From Cordia subcordata (taxonomy: Eukaryota; Streptophyta; Magnoliopsida; Boraginales; Cordiaceae), in NCBI GenBank assembly GCA_028554755.1, contig JAPTOF010000005.1, positions 17,954,001 to 18,018,000 on the forward strand: a DNA stretch of 64,000 bases, in the 5' to 3' direction. Positions 11,788 through 24,793 of this stretch are shown here, piece after piece (positions within the stretch are counted from its first letter, which is position 1; every line of letters begins with the position of its first letter). The position numbers were made by a program, and so were the translations under genes. The notes beneath the pieces were generated by a model. It was not told the DNA's origin. It did no database searches and worked only from the letters and a program-made list of their open reading frames with translations.

Positions 11788-12905
11788 GGAAAAAATTCAC
11801 ATTATCCCTTTGTAATATGCGAAAGTATCATATTACTTTCTTGTATTTCAAAAATTTTAGATTACCCCTTTGTGTTTTTCCAAAACTTGTCACACTCTCC
11901 CCTACTATTACTTTAACTTTAATAGCGTTAAATTTAAGTGTGAAATAACCATTTTACACTTGAAATATAATAAGCCATAAATACCCTAAAGTCCCTAACT
12001 TCTAATCTCCTCCCTAGAACCCACGAACCCCCCTCCCCTGTTGTGGCGGTGCCACCACGAAATCCCAGTTACTGGGGTAGAAACAAAGAGAAGAAAAGCT
12101 TCTTTTTTTTTTTCACTTAGCAATAAAAAGAAGTAAAAGCAACATTGTTAATCAACTTTAAGCCATTTGCAATATAAAATAACATGTACAGAATAGAAAG
12201 AAAAGAGCCAACGCATATATAATACATAGCTAAATTCTCATCACATGAATTTTACTAGTAATTGGAAAAATTGTAACCAACAGACAAGAAGAAAAAGAAA
12301 AAAAATGCAACTTCACCACACGAAAGCTCTAAGCACTACCAACACAATTTGCTCGTTTAGCTTTAACTTGTAGCATATGGCTTTGCTTTTTTCTTGCTTC
12401 TTCACTAAATTTTGAGTTTGTTGGCTTGTTAAAACCTCCAAAAATCTCAAAGGATGAAAATCACCATTATTGACTTTAGGGACCAAAATTTGCTGATAAA
12501 TTGGTATGAAGATGATGGCCTTGTTAAAACCTCCAAAAGTCTACGATGGTTTGCCTCTTTAAAAACTTACAATTACTTTGAAGATCCACTTACACCAAGA
12601 CCATTAAACGATCACATTTGACATTTTCAACCCATCTTGCAAGTTATACACACACACACATATTACGAGTAAGATTTTAATCATGTTCTCAAGGACATTT
12701 TCATCCAAATAGAGGGTAAACTGATTAAAAATATTAGGCCAGTTGTGTTATGTAGAGCGCCTAGCTCAAATTCAACGGAAAAATGAACAGAGGGAGTTAA
12801 CGTTATAAGTTTTGAAAAAAACATGGGGTTGATTTGAAGTTTTTAGAACATAAGAAGGTAATGTGATACTTTCGCATATCACAGAGGGTAACGTGAATTT
12901 TCCCC
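11788..12905. mobile_element. Mutator-like non-autonomous element, long TIRs, 9-bp target duplication
   Basis: About 120 bp at each end are imperfect inverted repeats: left GGAAAAAATTCACATTATCC, right (reverse complement) GGGGAAAATTCACGTTACCC, both followed by 'TATGCGAAAGTATCA'. The nonamer TTTTTCATT is found directly before (11779-11787) and after (12906-12914). Long TIRs with a 9-bp duplication fit Mutator-like elements. No transposase reading frame is visible in the 1118 bp; the centre is unrecognised and could be captured sequence. Confidence 0.8.
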
Positions 12906-12914
12906 TTTTTCATT

Positions 12915-13876
12915 TGTGAAAAATACCAAAGTTTGATCATAAAAACTAATTGGTTAATATGAGGAGTGATCCACAACCTTATAAGGTGGTCTTATACTTT
13001 GCAGTTTTTCAATGTTGGAAAAATATTTATTCCAACATCTTTTACGAATATATTTGATTGACTTCACAAAAAGAAAAAAAAGAAAAGAAAATGAAAAAGA
13101 GATAAAACTCAAAAGAGATAAAACTCTTTGCCTCTTCCTTCTTACTCATACAGGTTAAGCTAGTATCTATGATTAGAAAGAGTTCCTAATGGCTAATTTA
13201 GAATAGCCACTATTGAGGAATATGAGCGGCGCACAACCTTAACAAGCAATCAGCGGTATAAAGTTAAAAATAACTAGTTAGACTTCATAATAATTGGTAC
13301 GAAATAATCAATTCAAGTTATTATTTAATTTTACAAAGCTCTCTTCTAAGTTATTCATTTATCATATATCTCATCAATGTAAAACATTACAAGAAATACA
13401 AGTTCCACTATGCTAGTTAATCAGTTTTATCCATTCTGACCTACTGCATTTATATTTTATACATAATACCGTTATATCAATTAATGGGTTGCTCTAGCAT
13501 AATTCTCAAGTCTCTTGGTGTTGCTCATTAGATGATGATAACCTTAAGATTCTATTTCTAGTCTTAAGTAGACCCAAAATGAACCTTTCAGAATTTTCTC
13601 TGAGACAAAAATTGGATAATTTTGTCTTTCTGAGCATATATAACTAAGTTCAAATGTCCCTACCTTCAAAATAATATAGATACTCTATTTAAATACTTCG
13701 AAATATAAGAAACTAGAATAATAGTGATTGCATGACTCCCACATAGTCACTTATCAATTATTTAATTTGGTTGGTGTTTTGCGAATATGACACACACGAG
13801 TAAGTTGGAATTAATTAGGGTGTGTTTTAATTAACTTTTTCTCCTATGAAAAAAGCACTTTTTTTTCTCATAACAA

Positions 13877-13916
<40 letters not shown>

Positions 13917-14520
13917 CTGCAATAAATAGTTTGGGTTTATCTTTTAAGAAAAACTAGAACTCTAAAAGAGCTCAAATTCATTTTTTTTCCCTAAAATAAA
14001 TAAATTTTAATTTATTAAAAAGTACTTATTTTTTTTCAAAATTATTGAAAAAAGTATTTTTAAAGAAGAATTCATCCAAACGAGCCTTAAAAGTGACCTC
14101 TTGCACCTCAAGAATATATATGTGTGTGTGTGTGTGTGTGTGAAAACATGAATAGGAGTGACGCTGGATGCATGGAAGTGTGAAAAGCCAGATGCGTTTT
14201 GGAGAATATTGATTATACATTCTAAAAGAATGCATCAATACGAGATTAAATTCTTAGCAAGGAAAGCAAAATATATAAGAATATATAATTCTAATAAAAA
14301 TTAGAGCAAATTGCATTTTACCCTCTTTCTTTTATCAAGTATCTCGTGTGGTTTACGTTTAAAAAACTAAAAATAATTACTTAATCACAAAACAAAAACT
14401 TTGAAGCCAGCCATTTTTTTCCCTTTCATGTTGTGATTTAAAAAAAAAAAAGCATGAACAGATTGGAGTTTATTATGTGTCTTTGTTGTGTGTGTGCGTG
14501 TATAAGAAATGAAAGTTTCA
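12915..14520. other. Intergenic with microsatellites and one MITE-like repeat
   Basis: 13878-13910 is (AT)n and 14121-14142 is (TG)n. About 13817-14090 has weak inverted ends ('AGGGTGTGTTTTAATTAACT' against the reverse complement of 'TTCATCCAAACGAGCCTTAA') like the family at 19078-19545. No gene seen. Confidence 0.5.
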
Positions 14521-14705
14521 CACAAGAAGGGAATTATAGAGTATTGCAAATAGCATATAGCTTAATTGAAATATTACATGATAATTCATAAAGTCCATTG
14601 CCTCGAAAATACCCTAGAAAGTTTGGGAAACGATATTTAAGCAAATAAATTGATTTGCTGATCATCTCCAATCCGCTTTTCTTGTGGATCTAGATGCATG
14701 CTTCA

Positions 14706-17053
14706 TCATTCCATCATTACCTAAGCCTGAACAAAGGTATCAACCACAAAATAATAGCACAAAAAGATTAACACTTTCAAAAATTTGAGACTAAATTATC
14801 AAAAGCGATAAATTATAGGACTAACTGGAAAATTTAGTTCGGTAATACAAGAAGAGAAGGAAAATACTTACATTGTTACTGCTCCCAGAAATGGATCCAG
14901 TTGGTGTGTTTGGAATGTACCTAGCCCACTATTTTTACAACAAATAGTTTGATTTATTAAAAAAAAAAAGGTTATTTCTTTAAAAAAAGGAAAAAAGATG
15001 CCTACCCTAAACTTTTTCTAGATTTTATGTGTGATTGATATAAACAAAAAAACTCACATTTTTTGCTGCAGCACTGAAAGCCTCACGATGGGGAATTTCT
15101 GGATTGGCAGCTTTAATGCGCTGTATCTCCTCCCTTGTAGACGATAAATTTATCAATAAAAGAGCGATATATAACAAAAGAAAAAGCTATAATACTATGA
15201 TTATTAATTTTAATAACTAAAAAAAGAAGAAGATAGCTAGATACTCACTTCATGAATCGGTTGTAGGCAGATGGAAGCCTGTGCTTCTTCTCAGGTGCTG
15301 CAGAGATATTAAAAGTCCATCAGTAAATTATGATAACAAAAAGAAGAAAAGAGAGAAAACTTGAAAGGCATACGTTTTACAACAAAGGGGGCTTTGGGAG
15401 ATAATGGCTCCCCGGAAGTTGATGAGGATGAAGAAGATTGTCCCTTCTTGAGGTCACTGCAGAAAGCCTGTTGCATGGAAGTATGGTGATTAATAATCAT
15501 TGTCGAATGGATTTCAACCTCTCAATTTTTTTTCTTTAAATAATGTCAACCGGGGTTTTACTATCACTACCACACTTTTATACAACATTTTGTAATGTTT
15601 GTTTGAAATCTCATTACTTATTCTTTATTGTACCATTACAAATAAATTGCAACACTTAAGATCCATTGCAAATGGCATTCTTTATAATGATTTCTCTTTT
15701 TGGAAATCATAGTTGAAAATCATAGTAAAATTGCTAAATTTTATTATAAGTTGTTGCTAAAACTAAAAACTATGACTGGTTTTTAACAAAAAGTTATACA
15801 CAACTTAGATATTATAATCGTTAAATCAAATCATCGCCAAAAGTTTTAGTTTTAAGCGATTGTTAAAGATCCATTACAAAGAAGACATATATGACAACTT
15901 CTTTTAAAAAAAATGTTTACGTTTAATGTTGCAATAGATCAAAAAATGTTTGGTGGATAAAATTTCATATTTTCTTATCATGTTATGAGGTCTTATATAA
16001 GCTCCTTCATCGTTCGCTTTCATTAACGACAAAGGAATTAAATCCATAATCCACTCCGACAATTATATATATTGCCTAACATTTAACAATGCAACTAAGA
16101 GGCTACTTCTGAGCTGTGTAAAAAATATTACGAAGATAATATGGAACCAAAATGAAGTAATTGCACATTTGCCTTCAATTAGATGATGATGAAAAGATCT
16201 CTAGATCCTACTTAGCCATATATGAAAATTTTAGCCTAATACAATATGAAGAGCTTCTGATGATGGTCAGAATAAAAACAGGAGTTAGGTTTTATAAATT
16301 TCCTTTTTATCTAGCTAATAAAATTTCGGGAGAATTAAGTCCCTATCTTTCCAGATAAAGAATGAAATAGAATAAAATAAAAACACTAAGAGTAAAAATA
16401 TAGAAATTAAAGAGCTAATTAACCTGAAGACTTGTCTGATGATCATAACATTGGCCTTGAAGTGGTGGCCTGGTGCTCAGAAAGGAGAGGTTACTGCAGT
16501 GCCCGCATTTCACTGTCACTGTGTCCATCAACCTCTTGTATGGTATCCCCACCTAAATATACATACATACATATATATACATATATGCATAAGAACATAA
16601 TGATGATGATGATGAAAGTTAAGGATCAGCAAAAATATGATAAGGTTGTTAATGTAACATGAGAGATATGAAAACAGTTCATGCAAAAGAGAAAGAAGAT
16701 AGCATGTACAATGATGGTATGACATATAGAGATTCCCTTGCCCTTTCTACCTACCACTAATCCATCATGAAAATGATTGAGCGACAGATAAGATTGATGG
16801 AGATAGCTTTATATCTATCGTGAAATTTAGTATTCTGCTACACAAATCTGATGTGAAAATTTAACAAAATACCACGTTTTCTAACAATGTGATATACATG
16901 TATATTACTTTTGGATGGAAATTCTACCGCGAGAACGGTGTTGCAGAAGTTGCAACGGACATAGCAAAGATGCTCAGAGGGTTGAACCAAATCCATGGAG
17001 GCTTTCTCTCCCAAGTTGGTAATTGGAGAAGCAGAAGATGAAGAGGAAGACAT
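14706..17053 (-). CDS. CRC: YABBY transcription factor, CRABS CLAW type
   Basis: Plant transcription factor of the YABBY family; CRABS CLAW acts in carpel and nectary development. Seven exons on the minus strand: 17053-16928, 16552-16424, 15467-15374, 15297-15249, 15133-15058, 14928-14872 and 14720-14706; all phases agree and the product is 181 residues. The C2C2 zinc finger has Cys34, Cys37, Cys58 and Cys61 (CNFC...CGHC). A Ser-rich linker ([11 protein letters not shown]) precedes the HMG-like YABBY domain (about 116-165: [16 protein letters not shown], then [20 protein letters not shown]). The Ser-rich linker followed by FVVKPPEKK is characteristic of CRC rather than other YABBY clades. An internal Met20 ([10 protein letters not shown]) is an alternative start. 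The last exon is only 15 nt and has a competing acceptor 6 nt upstream. No lesions seen. Family call very sure, orthology to CRC likely. Confidence 0.92.
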
Positions 17054-17059
17054 ATGAAG

Positions 17060-17837
17060 CAGAAAGGGGTCAAGAAGCTTTAAAGTTGTTGAGCTGGATA
17101 AGGGTATTATATTGGAGTATAGTGTTAAAAAAAAAAAAAAAGGAGCTAGGTTTACTTTAACACACCTTTTGGTTAGATGACAAAATGTGTTGCAGGGTTG
17201 CCATTAGGTGTACTTTAGGTCTACGTATAAATTTGGTGATACATATATATGCAAACCATGCATATAATGATTCTCGCCATATATTCGAACAAAGGTTAGA
17301 CTCACTGCAACCATGTCCAACTTTTAGTTTCTAATTACATGTGTACATAGGTAAATTTAGTCTACCTCATATAGCCTTAACCTAATATATAAGTGTATCG
17401 GTATGTATAGAACTTTCTATTTTAATTTTACTATGTCGACTGGGTACTTTTTTACTCCATACTTCATGAACAAAACTCCTTATTTTAGTCTCCTTGTGTG
17501 TATATGTGATCCAAAGTTGATTGTTTAAGATGAACATACACGAGAAAAAGCCTTGAGTTTAGAATAATTATGTACCCAAACTAACAAGCGAAAAGAAAAT
17601 TGATCTCTTGAAATAATAATGGGCACAACGTTCGATAAATATGATTGGATCAAAACCTAACTCTCTTATACCATAATTAAAAAAAAAAAACAAAAGTTTC
17701 ATCCTAAAACTTATTATTCAGTTGGAGTAATTCATAATTTTATATATGAAAAAATTGTATTCTCCAAAGATAGCATCCACCACCACGGACGAACATGGAT
17801 AATGCGTATTGAGTTCCAATTTTTTCCTTAACAAGAC
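17060..17837. other. Upstream region of the CRC-like gene
   Basis: AT-rich, presumably holds the promoter of the minus-strand CRC-like gene. I could not identify a convincing TATA box or conserved motif. Confidence 0.4.
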
Positions 17838-17840
17838 TAA

Positions 17841-18112
17841 CGCTATGTTTGTTACAACCATGTTTTGAGATATTTATCTTATTGAAATAAGGATACATCT
17901 TATAAGATTTAAAAAATTTAATCATACATCCTATGAAAATTCAAAATAAAACTATATTTTTTATCATATAAGAAATAAGCAATCCATCATATCTTATCTT
18001 TTATAATTATAGAATGTATAGTGCATGTGATAAAATATCTTAAATCTTATAAAATATCTCCAAATTTTAACAAAATAAGCATACTAAAAAAAAGATCATT
18101 CCAAATACACTA
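17841..18112. mobile_element. Tourist/Harbinger-like MITE family C, copy 1
   Basis: 272 bp, same length and same orientation as 37960-38231 and similar throughout (for example 'cttataagattta', 'ttatcatataagaaataagc', 'agatcattccaaa'). Ends are inverted around 'TGTTTG'. The flanking trinucleotide is TAA on both sides (17838-17840 and 18113-18115), fitting the TWA target of PIF/Harbinger elements. Confidence 0.8.
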
Positions 18113-19077
18113 TAAATCTCTAATGCAAGATGTTCTGAAATATTGGATGGAGTAGTTGAATAATGACTTATTATGTTCAATAATTTTAAGTTTAATTTAT
18201 GTCATTTTATCACAAATATTACCTTTTTTTTTTAACTGATTTATAACATGTGTTATCGCATCACTCTATATCATGATTCATGGGATCTTAGGATGAACCT
18301 AAATCATGATAATTGAAAGATAACGCAAAGGAATTAGCCAAATATAACCATGATGATTGATGTTCCGGAAACAACTATTCGTGTATCTTTTTTTGGAGAG
18401 TTTAAGGATTCTTTGCAATCATCATCACTCCATCGTCACAAAGCATTTAGGTATTTGTACAAGGAATGACAATGACCACGGATGTATATGCCATATGCAT
18501 GCTATGATTAAGTACTCGTTTAAATTATCAGTTGTAAATTTATTAAATAATGACCTAAAACTAACTTTTCTTTTATGATCAGAGTATAATAACAAAATAA
18601 TCGCAAGTTTAAATTTCACCGCTATCCATTTCCCATCCAGCTCGGACATAAAAAATTCATTTTAAGATTTATTAAGTAATGACTTAAAACTAATTATTTT
18701 TTTAACACAACCAAATGAACTCCATTATTGCTCTTAATAATGAAATTCTAACACCAATGGCAGAAATCAAACTCTTCGATCTAAGTTTTGGACGTATAGA
18801 ATTCAAAGTATTGGTCCCCATGCACGATGAACTTCAACTTCAACACTTAGCATATTGAAAACTTGATGCACAATAGATTGAATCTAGGAAGAGTAGAGTT
18901 GTAGCGTAATATGGGTCGTCCATTCTCTAAACAAGCGACTTTACGAGCTCCTAGTTGCCTCCTTATGTCGTTGACTTTAACTTTCATCGTACAACAATGA
19001 GAAGTGAGACAAAACACTAGGTTGCTAAATATCACCATACCCTAATCCTATCATGATAAGTCCTATTTCTCCTCTCA

Positions 19078-19545
19078 TATTTTGGACTCATTTGAATTAA
19101 CTTTTTTCAAAAGCTTTTTTTTAACAATTTTTGTAAAATAGCTTTTTTGAGAAACTGAAAATTCTGGTTTCTATAAAAAGCTATACTTGAATTTTTTTTT
19201 AAGGCCTGTTTGAATTGGCTTTTTTCAAAAGTATTTTTTTTAACAACTTTTGAAAAATAGTTTTTTTAGAAGCTGAAAAATTTTGCTTCTGGAAAAAAGC
19301 TGTATTTGAGCTTTTTTCAGAGTTTCAGCTTTTTTAGAAGCCAAATCAAATAGTTATTACAAATTTAATGTAACTTTTTTAAGAAAAAAAATACTTTTTC
19401 CTAAAAAAAAAGCCAATCCAAATAAGCCCTTAGAATTTTAGATTTTTTGGAAGTCAAATCAAATAGTTATTGTAAATTTAATGTAACTTTTTTTAGAAAA
19501 AAAAATATTTTTTTTGAAAAAAACTCAATCCAAGCTCTTTGTGTT
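19078..19545. mobile_element. Nested pair of snap-back MITEs
   Basis: An inner copy (about 19202-19431; ends TAAGGCCTGTTTGAATTGGC and, inverted, TAAGGGCTTATTTGGATTGG) interrupts an outer copy of the same family. The outer left part (from 'tttgaattaacttttttcaa') stops at the inner element, and the outer right part resumes after it with 'agaattttagattttttgga' and repeats the inner copy's 'aagtcaaatcaaatagttat' block. Both are fold-back T/A-rich sequences. Exact insertion duplication not resolved. Confidence 0.7.
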
Positions 19546-20265
19546 CTTAACCTTGTCAAGATGACTTCTAGAAAACCTTGAAAGGCCAAATAAGTTTATG
19601 TGTGTGTATATATATATTGTTTTAAATGAAAATGTAACATATGTAATAAAGTTGGTTCGTATATGTTACTTTAGTTATATATTAATTTAGATGAAAAATA
19701 ATTATACAATAAGGTTGGCTTAAAGATATTAAGTCTCTGTTTGACCTGATTGTGAAATTTTTAACTGTTAATTTATTAGTTTTTTTTTAATTGTAGAACT
19801 TTGGGTAGAAACGTTGTTGAATAAAAATAATTAATTGTTTGATCTAAATCTTTGGCATTAAGTTTTTAGTTGCTTTTAACGTAATTTTGGAGTTTTAAAA
19901 TTATAGACCAGTTATTTTGGAGTGGAAAAAAAAAGAAAAATAACGTCCCATCATTAAGTGATATAAAAATAACTTTTTCAAGAAAACCTTTGTTCTTTCA
20001 AAAAGCTCTAATTTGGAGTTTCTGATTTTTTTTAAACTTTGACTTCTATCTAAATAATTTTTTCAAAATGAAATAAACAGGTCGTTGTTCGAGTTTTTAA
20101 ACTAATAAAAAGCACTTTAAGCATCCAATAAAATTGGAGTATACATAGCCAACGTTTGAAATATAATTTAAAGAACCATTGTATGAATGATATTAGAACG
20201 TTCTTAACAAGTTTGAGTTCTAATAGTATCAATAATATTGACGACGACCTAGCATAGTGTACGTA

Positions 20266-20354
20266 CCTTGCCCTACTTTGTCATAGTACTCTCGATTAAT
20301 AATGATATTAACTTGCCCTACCTTGTCATAGTACTCTCGATTAAATAATGATAT
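20266..20354 (+). repeat. Two-copy tandem duplication, about 44 bp unit
   Basis: 'CTTGCCCTACTTTGTCATAG' recurs 45 bp later as 'CTTGCCCTACCTTGTCATAG', both followed by 'TACTCTCGATTAA(A)TAATGATAT'. Differences are limited to a couple of bases, so the duplication is recent. Confidence 0.85.
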
Positions 20355-21554
20355 GAAATTGACTCCTCGATACTTTGGATTTTGAATCTTCTATATAACA
20401 TAATGCCATGCTTCTGCACTATTCATATCATTTCCTCATTTTTCTTCGTGAAACTCCACATTTATCATCTTTTTACCGTGCTCTTACCTTATATGTGAGA
20501 CCAGTTTGCTCACTCCTAGATGCTTCAAATATTATGATTTAACAATGTTATGAACTTGTGTCTTACTCTAGCATGCCTATTATGCATACACATCCAAGAC
20601 ACCGTCAAAGTTTTTGTTTTTCTATTTTGAACAAAAACACCAAGGTAAATATATATGTCCAACGTGTTTCCAAAATATAGCAAGAGAAGTTGGAACCATA
20701 TTTTGGATTGCAAGTGAAAAAATAATAACAATAATAATAAAACTACCGCAAACATGGGGTAGATTTATATGGGATACATTGCCACCTAATTTAAAAACTT
20801 AACCTAACTTAACCTTGCAAGGACGAGTGGGTTTATTAAGTATTATTCAACATGCCTCTCATATGTAGACGGGATTTGTTTTTGTTTTTGAGTCTTATAT
20901 GTGGACGATATTAATGTCGTTCCTATGACCTAAGTTTTTATATCTAATAAATTAACACCACATCTAGAAGTATAAAATTATAGAAGTGAATTTATTGTAT
21001 TTATTTAACAATATATAGACGACCAGGTGGCCTTAATAATCAACCAAGACCATGAGGGCAGAACTATTAAGGATTAAGTTAGAATTGCGACTTTTTTTTC
21101 TTTTCAAAAAAGAAAAAAAAAAAACAAAGTTGTTTGTTTTTAAGGCACTTTTAGGTTAAACATCATTGAATCCTCACTGAAGGAAAAACATACTTAAATT
21201 TAAGCAACAAAAACTTTCAATCAGCTTTTTTGGTGACAATGGACTTAGGTTTTGTGGTTGCTGTGAATCTACCACTCCTCTTTTTTTGATTTGTGGGTTG
21301 AATGTGAAAGAAAGAAAGCTGAAATTGACTAGTGCTAACATCACATGTCAACATCAGTAGTGATTTTTGGGGGTGAGGAAAGGAGAGGAGGGTAAGTGTC
21401 TTTTTGTGGGATGGGACTATTCCTGATTGCTAAAAATAGAAACTAGCTAATTTGCTACACTTGATCTCTACAAGTTTCTTTGTTAGTATAAAACACAACC
21501 CTTTTCTCTTTGGCCATTACAATTCGTAAATAATACACATAGAGGCCTCTCTGT

Positions 21555-21643
21555 CTCTCTTTCTTTCTTTCTTTCTCTCTCTCTCTCTCTCTCTGTGTGT
21601 CTGATGTGCATGGCCATGGCCAACACAGAGAGAGAGAGAGAGA
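21555..21643. repeat. (CT)n ... (GA)n inverted pair with central palindrome
   Basis: A CT-rich run ending in 'CTCTCTGTGTGT' faces a GA run starting 'ACACAGAGAGAG', with the perfect palindrome TGGCCATGGCCA between them. The whole can form a long hairpin in single-stranded DNA or RNA. Confidence 0.8.
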
Positions 21644-23200
21644 TTCCCAATGTCCACCTCGAAATTTGACACAAATATTTACAGTGATGGCATTACATGC
21701 ACACGGCTCTTTTTTCCTCGAGGCCTTTTCTTTCTTTTTTTTTTTTCTTTTGATTATATATGGATTTGGACATAATCATTTGATCTATGCTCACCCTCTT
21801 TCTTATCCATTTTTGGAAGCTTGGATTTGACACATCGCCCTCTGCCTGAGATATGTTATGTGTGTGAGTTTTGTGCGTGTTCAGTTGTGTGATATCGTTA
21901 TTTTGTTTGGATTTCCAACCCTAGAGAATGGAGAGTTGTTATGACTTGTCATGGTTGGAACAAGTCAGCAACTCAAATATCTAACCCTATTGTATATGTT
22001 TTTGGCATTAATTATAATGTTTTGTCTAGCTTATTTATATCATTATTACACCTTTTAATTATTTTGAGATGTCTCAAAGGATATTAAGTTTTACGCAAAA
22101 ATCATAAAATATTCTCTTGCACTTTTAAATATTTCATTGATTACCACAAGGAGTTTTACATGTGGGACAATTTGCCTTGTACACTAGGAAAGAGATCTTT
22201 TTGGTTAACTCAAGCATGTATGCATGGTTATAATTGAGAATGAGAGTATACGTGCGCGCGTGTTTTTACGTATATTTTCTTATGTATAATATAAGAGTGA
22301 AAATGAAGTATACAAATTGAAATATAATAGTTGTGACTGAATAAAAAAATAAATATACATGAACATGTTTTAATTGGATATGTTATAGTCTTGTTATAAT
22401 ATTTCTCTTTTCTCATTTTATATGTTACTATTCCAACAAGTTCACTTACATTTCAATTTGTTTTATATCTCTGTGTTTGACTTCTTTTTCTTTTTCTTTC
22501 AAGCCTACTAGAAGTCATGGTGAAATTGTCAAAAAAACAGCTTGATAAATCGGTTAAGTGAGCTATATGTACTTCAAATATGTTTCAAATAAAGGTAAAT
22601 CGATGGATTGTGATAAAAAAATGAATGATCACCCAACAAAAGTTTTAAATACTGTGGTGGAGGGAGAGGGGTAAGCAAAGGCTGTAAGTAGCCCCTAGGT
22701 ACAAAAATATTTTTATGGAACAGCTTATATTTTACGTTTTTGTTTATTCTCATTAATGTGCTACTCTTTAGTTATCTGATAGAGTATTACCCAGATCTTT
22801 TATACTAGCAATATAATTGAAGAAACTCATTAAGTTTAATCAATTATTTAAATCTTAAAACATTACTAGTTATTTAATTTATTTTTAATAAATTTCAATA
22901 ATAATGCTATCTAATTATTTGTAGAAAATTTAATTAATGATATTTAAGCTTTAACATCTAGATTAATTAATTTTTTTCTTGGTGATGATATATTTAATAG
23001 AGAAAGAGACATGCTACATACAAGAGATTTTTTATGCCATATAAGAGAAGATGTCAAAAAGGATATGGACGTATGCTACATATACTTTTTTTTTTTTTAC
23101 AGTCAATAGATGAAGAATAATTATCTTTACATGTACAAAAATATGATTCGACAATAAAAAGTATTTTATTTGCTTAGTCAATTATACATATTTTATAATT

Positions 23201-23514
23201 GGATTTTAGCTCAATTGCGTTGCTCAAAGGTTTGGTTCGTTGTGGCCAGATGGGTATCCCGCATCTGCGATTATAGGTTAGGGTGTTTGTTCTTTAAGTA
23301 CTAGGATTTGTCATGTAAAAGTAGTAGTATTACCTTATTTATGGCTTTATACATTAGTCTAGGTTGCATTGCATTGTTTATTTTGTAGTGGTTGGCCTGT
23401 CAACGACGGCATTTAGGAGTAGAAATGAGAGGTTTTGGTTTGGTCCCCTCCTATCATGTACTTTTATTTTGTTTTTTTAATAAAGTTTTGAGAGCGCTGC
23501 CTCCCTTTAAAAAA
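23201..23514 (+). mobile_element. PolyA retroposon (truncated LINE or SINE-like) with 15-bp target duplication
   Basis: ACATATTTTATAATT stands at 23186-23200 and again, identically, at 23515-23529. The inserted 314 bp end in 'TTTTTTTAATAAAG...CTTTAAAAAAA', a polyA-type 3' end with an AATAAA signal, and are more GC-rich than the flanks. No pol III box B was recognised, so a 5'-truncated LINE is the more likely reading; a processed transcript of an unknown RNA is possible. Confidence 0.75.
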
Positions 23515-24793
23515 ACATATTTTATAATTTAATGAGAATAGTAGAATATGTGTATACATACACACATACATATATACATATTATATATATATGTGTGTGT
23601 CTATATATATATATATAAATTTCTCACTGATTATTTAAATAAATTTTTTTAAGACTTCGCCCCCAACTCCAAATTCTGACTCTACCACTGTCTCAAAATG
23701 TATATCGGTCTTATTAGTCACATGATGGTCTTACCAAAAATGAATGTCATTCATAGGATCATATCATGTTTTAATTTATGACTTCTCTACCAATTATTGG
23801 TTAATTGAGGAATATAAAAAATAATCGGATTGTGTATGATATAATTTGAGGATTTTATATTCGATAATAAAGTACTGATCACTTTAAATAAACAAAAACT
23901 TTTGCTTTTAGAGTCTAGAAAGTACTCTAAAAATGTGAATAATTTATTTTAGAGTCTGCTCACTTGGGAAACTTTATTTGTCTTCCTAAGTAACTTCAAG
24001 AATTAAAAAATTAATGTATCTATTTCAAGAAAAAGGAGTTGACATTTTGAAACAAACCATTAAAACAAATCAAATTTTAAGATGGGGAATATCATATTTG
24101 GTAAATGCTAGATGCAAGAACTTTTTTTTTCCTCTCTCTTTTTACTGCTCCATGTAAAAAAACATATATACATATATATATATATATATATAATTAAAAC
24201 ATTGTCAACTAATACAGTAGATAGTACAACTAGATACTAATACCTTCTAAATACATGTCAAATTAATATTTGCAAATGGTATATTTTAGACACATACACT
24301 AAATTTAAATTTGGGTCATGATAACGATTTAAAAAGGAAAGAACAAAAAGAGAACACTTGGGTCAAGAGATTCAAGTCCAATAAGAAGACAAGGTCAGCC
24401 GAACCTATCCCCGTGCTGCGTTCTGTCACCTTAACGTATAAGAGTATGTGATATTTAAATCTATTCTAGGACGTGATTACATAGAATAAACTAATATTGT
24501 AATTAATAAATGATGGACATATATAAAAATAAAGTTGTTTTATAGAAGTCAAATGAGTTGTATGTTTCCAAGTCAGTAGCAAAAGGAATTACAATAAGCT
24601 GGTTTCAAATTAACATTCCGACAACCAAGGATTGAGTAAAAGCGCAACTTGACAAGAATTAGTATTTTTGTTTTTGTTTTTTTTTCATTTTATGTACATC
24701 ATAAAATTCTTCAAGATATCTCCCTTAATTGATCAAAGGAATAACTGTGAAATTTTTTTGAGTCATCATTCACTTTCTTTCCACTAATATATG

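Larger units (their letters stand above)
19560..23185. other. Intergenic, no gene seen
   Basis: AT-rich with many homopolymers. Short open frames on both strands (18.3-22.4 kb) lack domains. Contains a tandem duplication and a CT/GA hairpin listed separately. Confidence 0.5.

Noticed and set aside
15560..15900. Possible element in CRC intron 2 (repeated TTGCAA, CATTACAAA motifs)
   Set aside because: No definable ends or target duplication; could be ordinary intron sequence.
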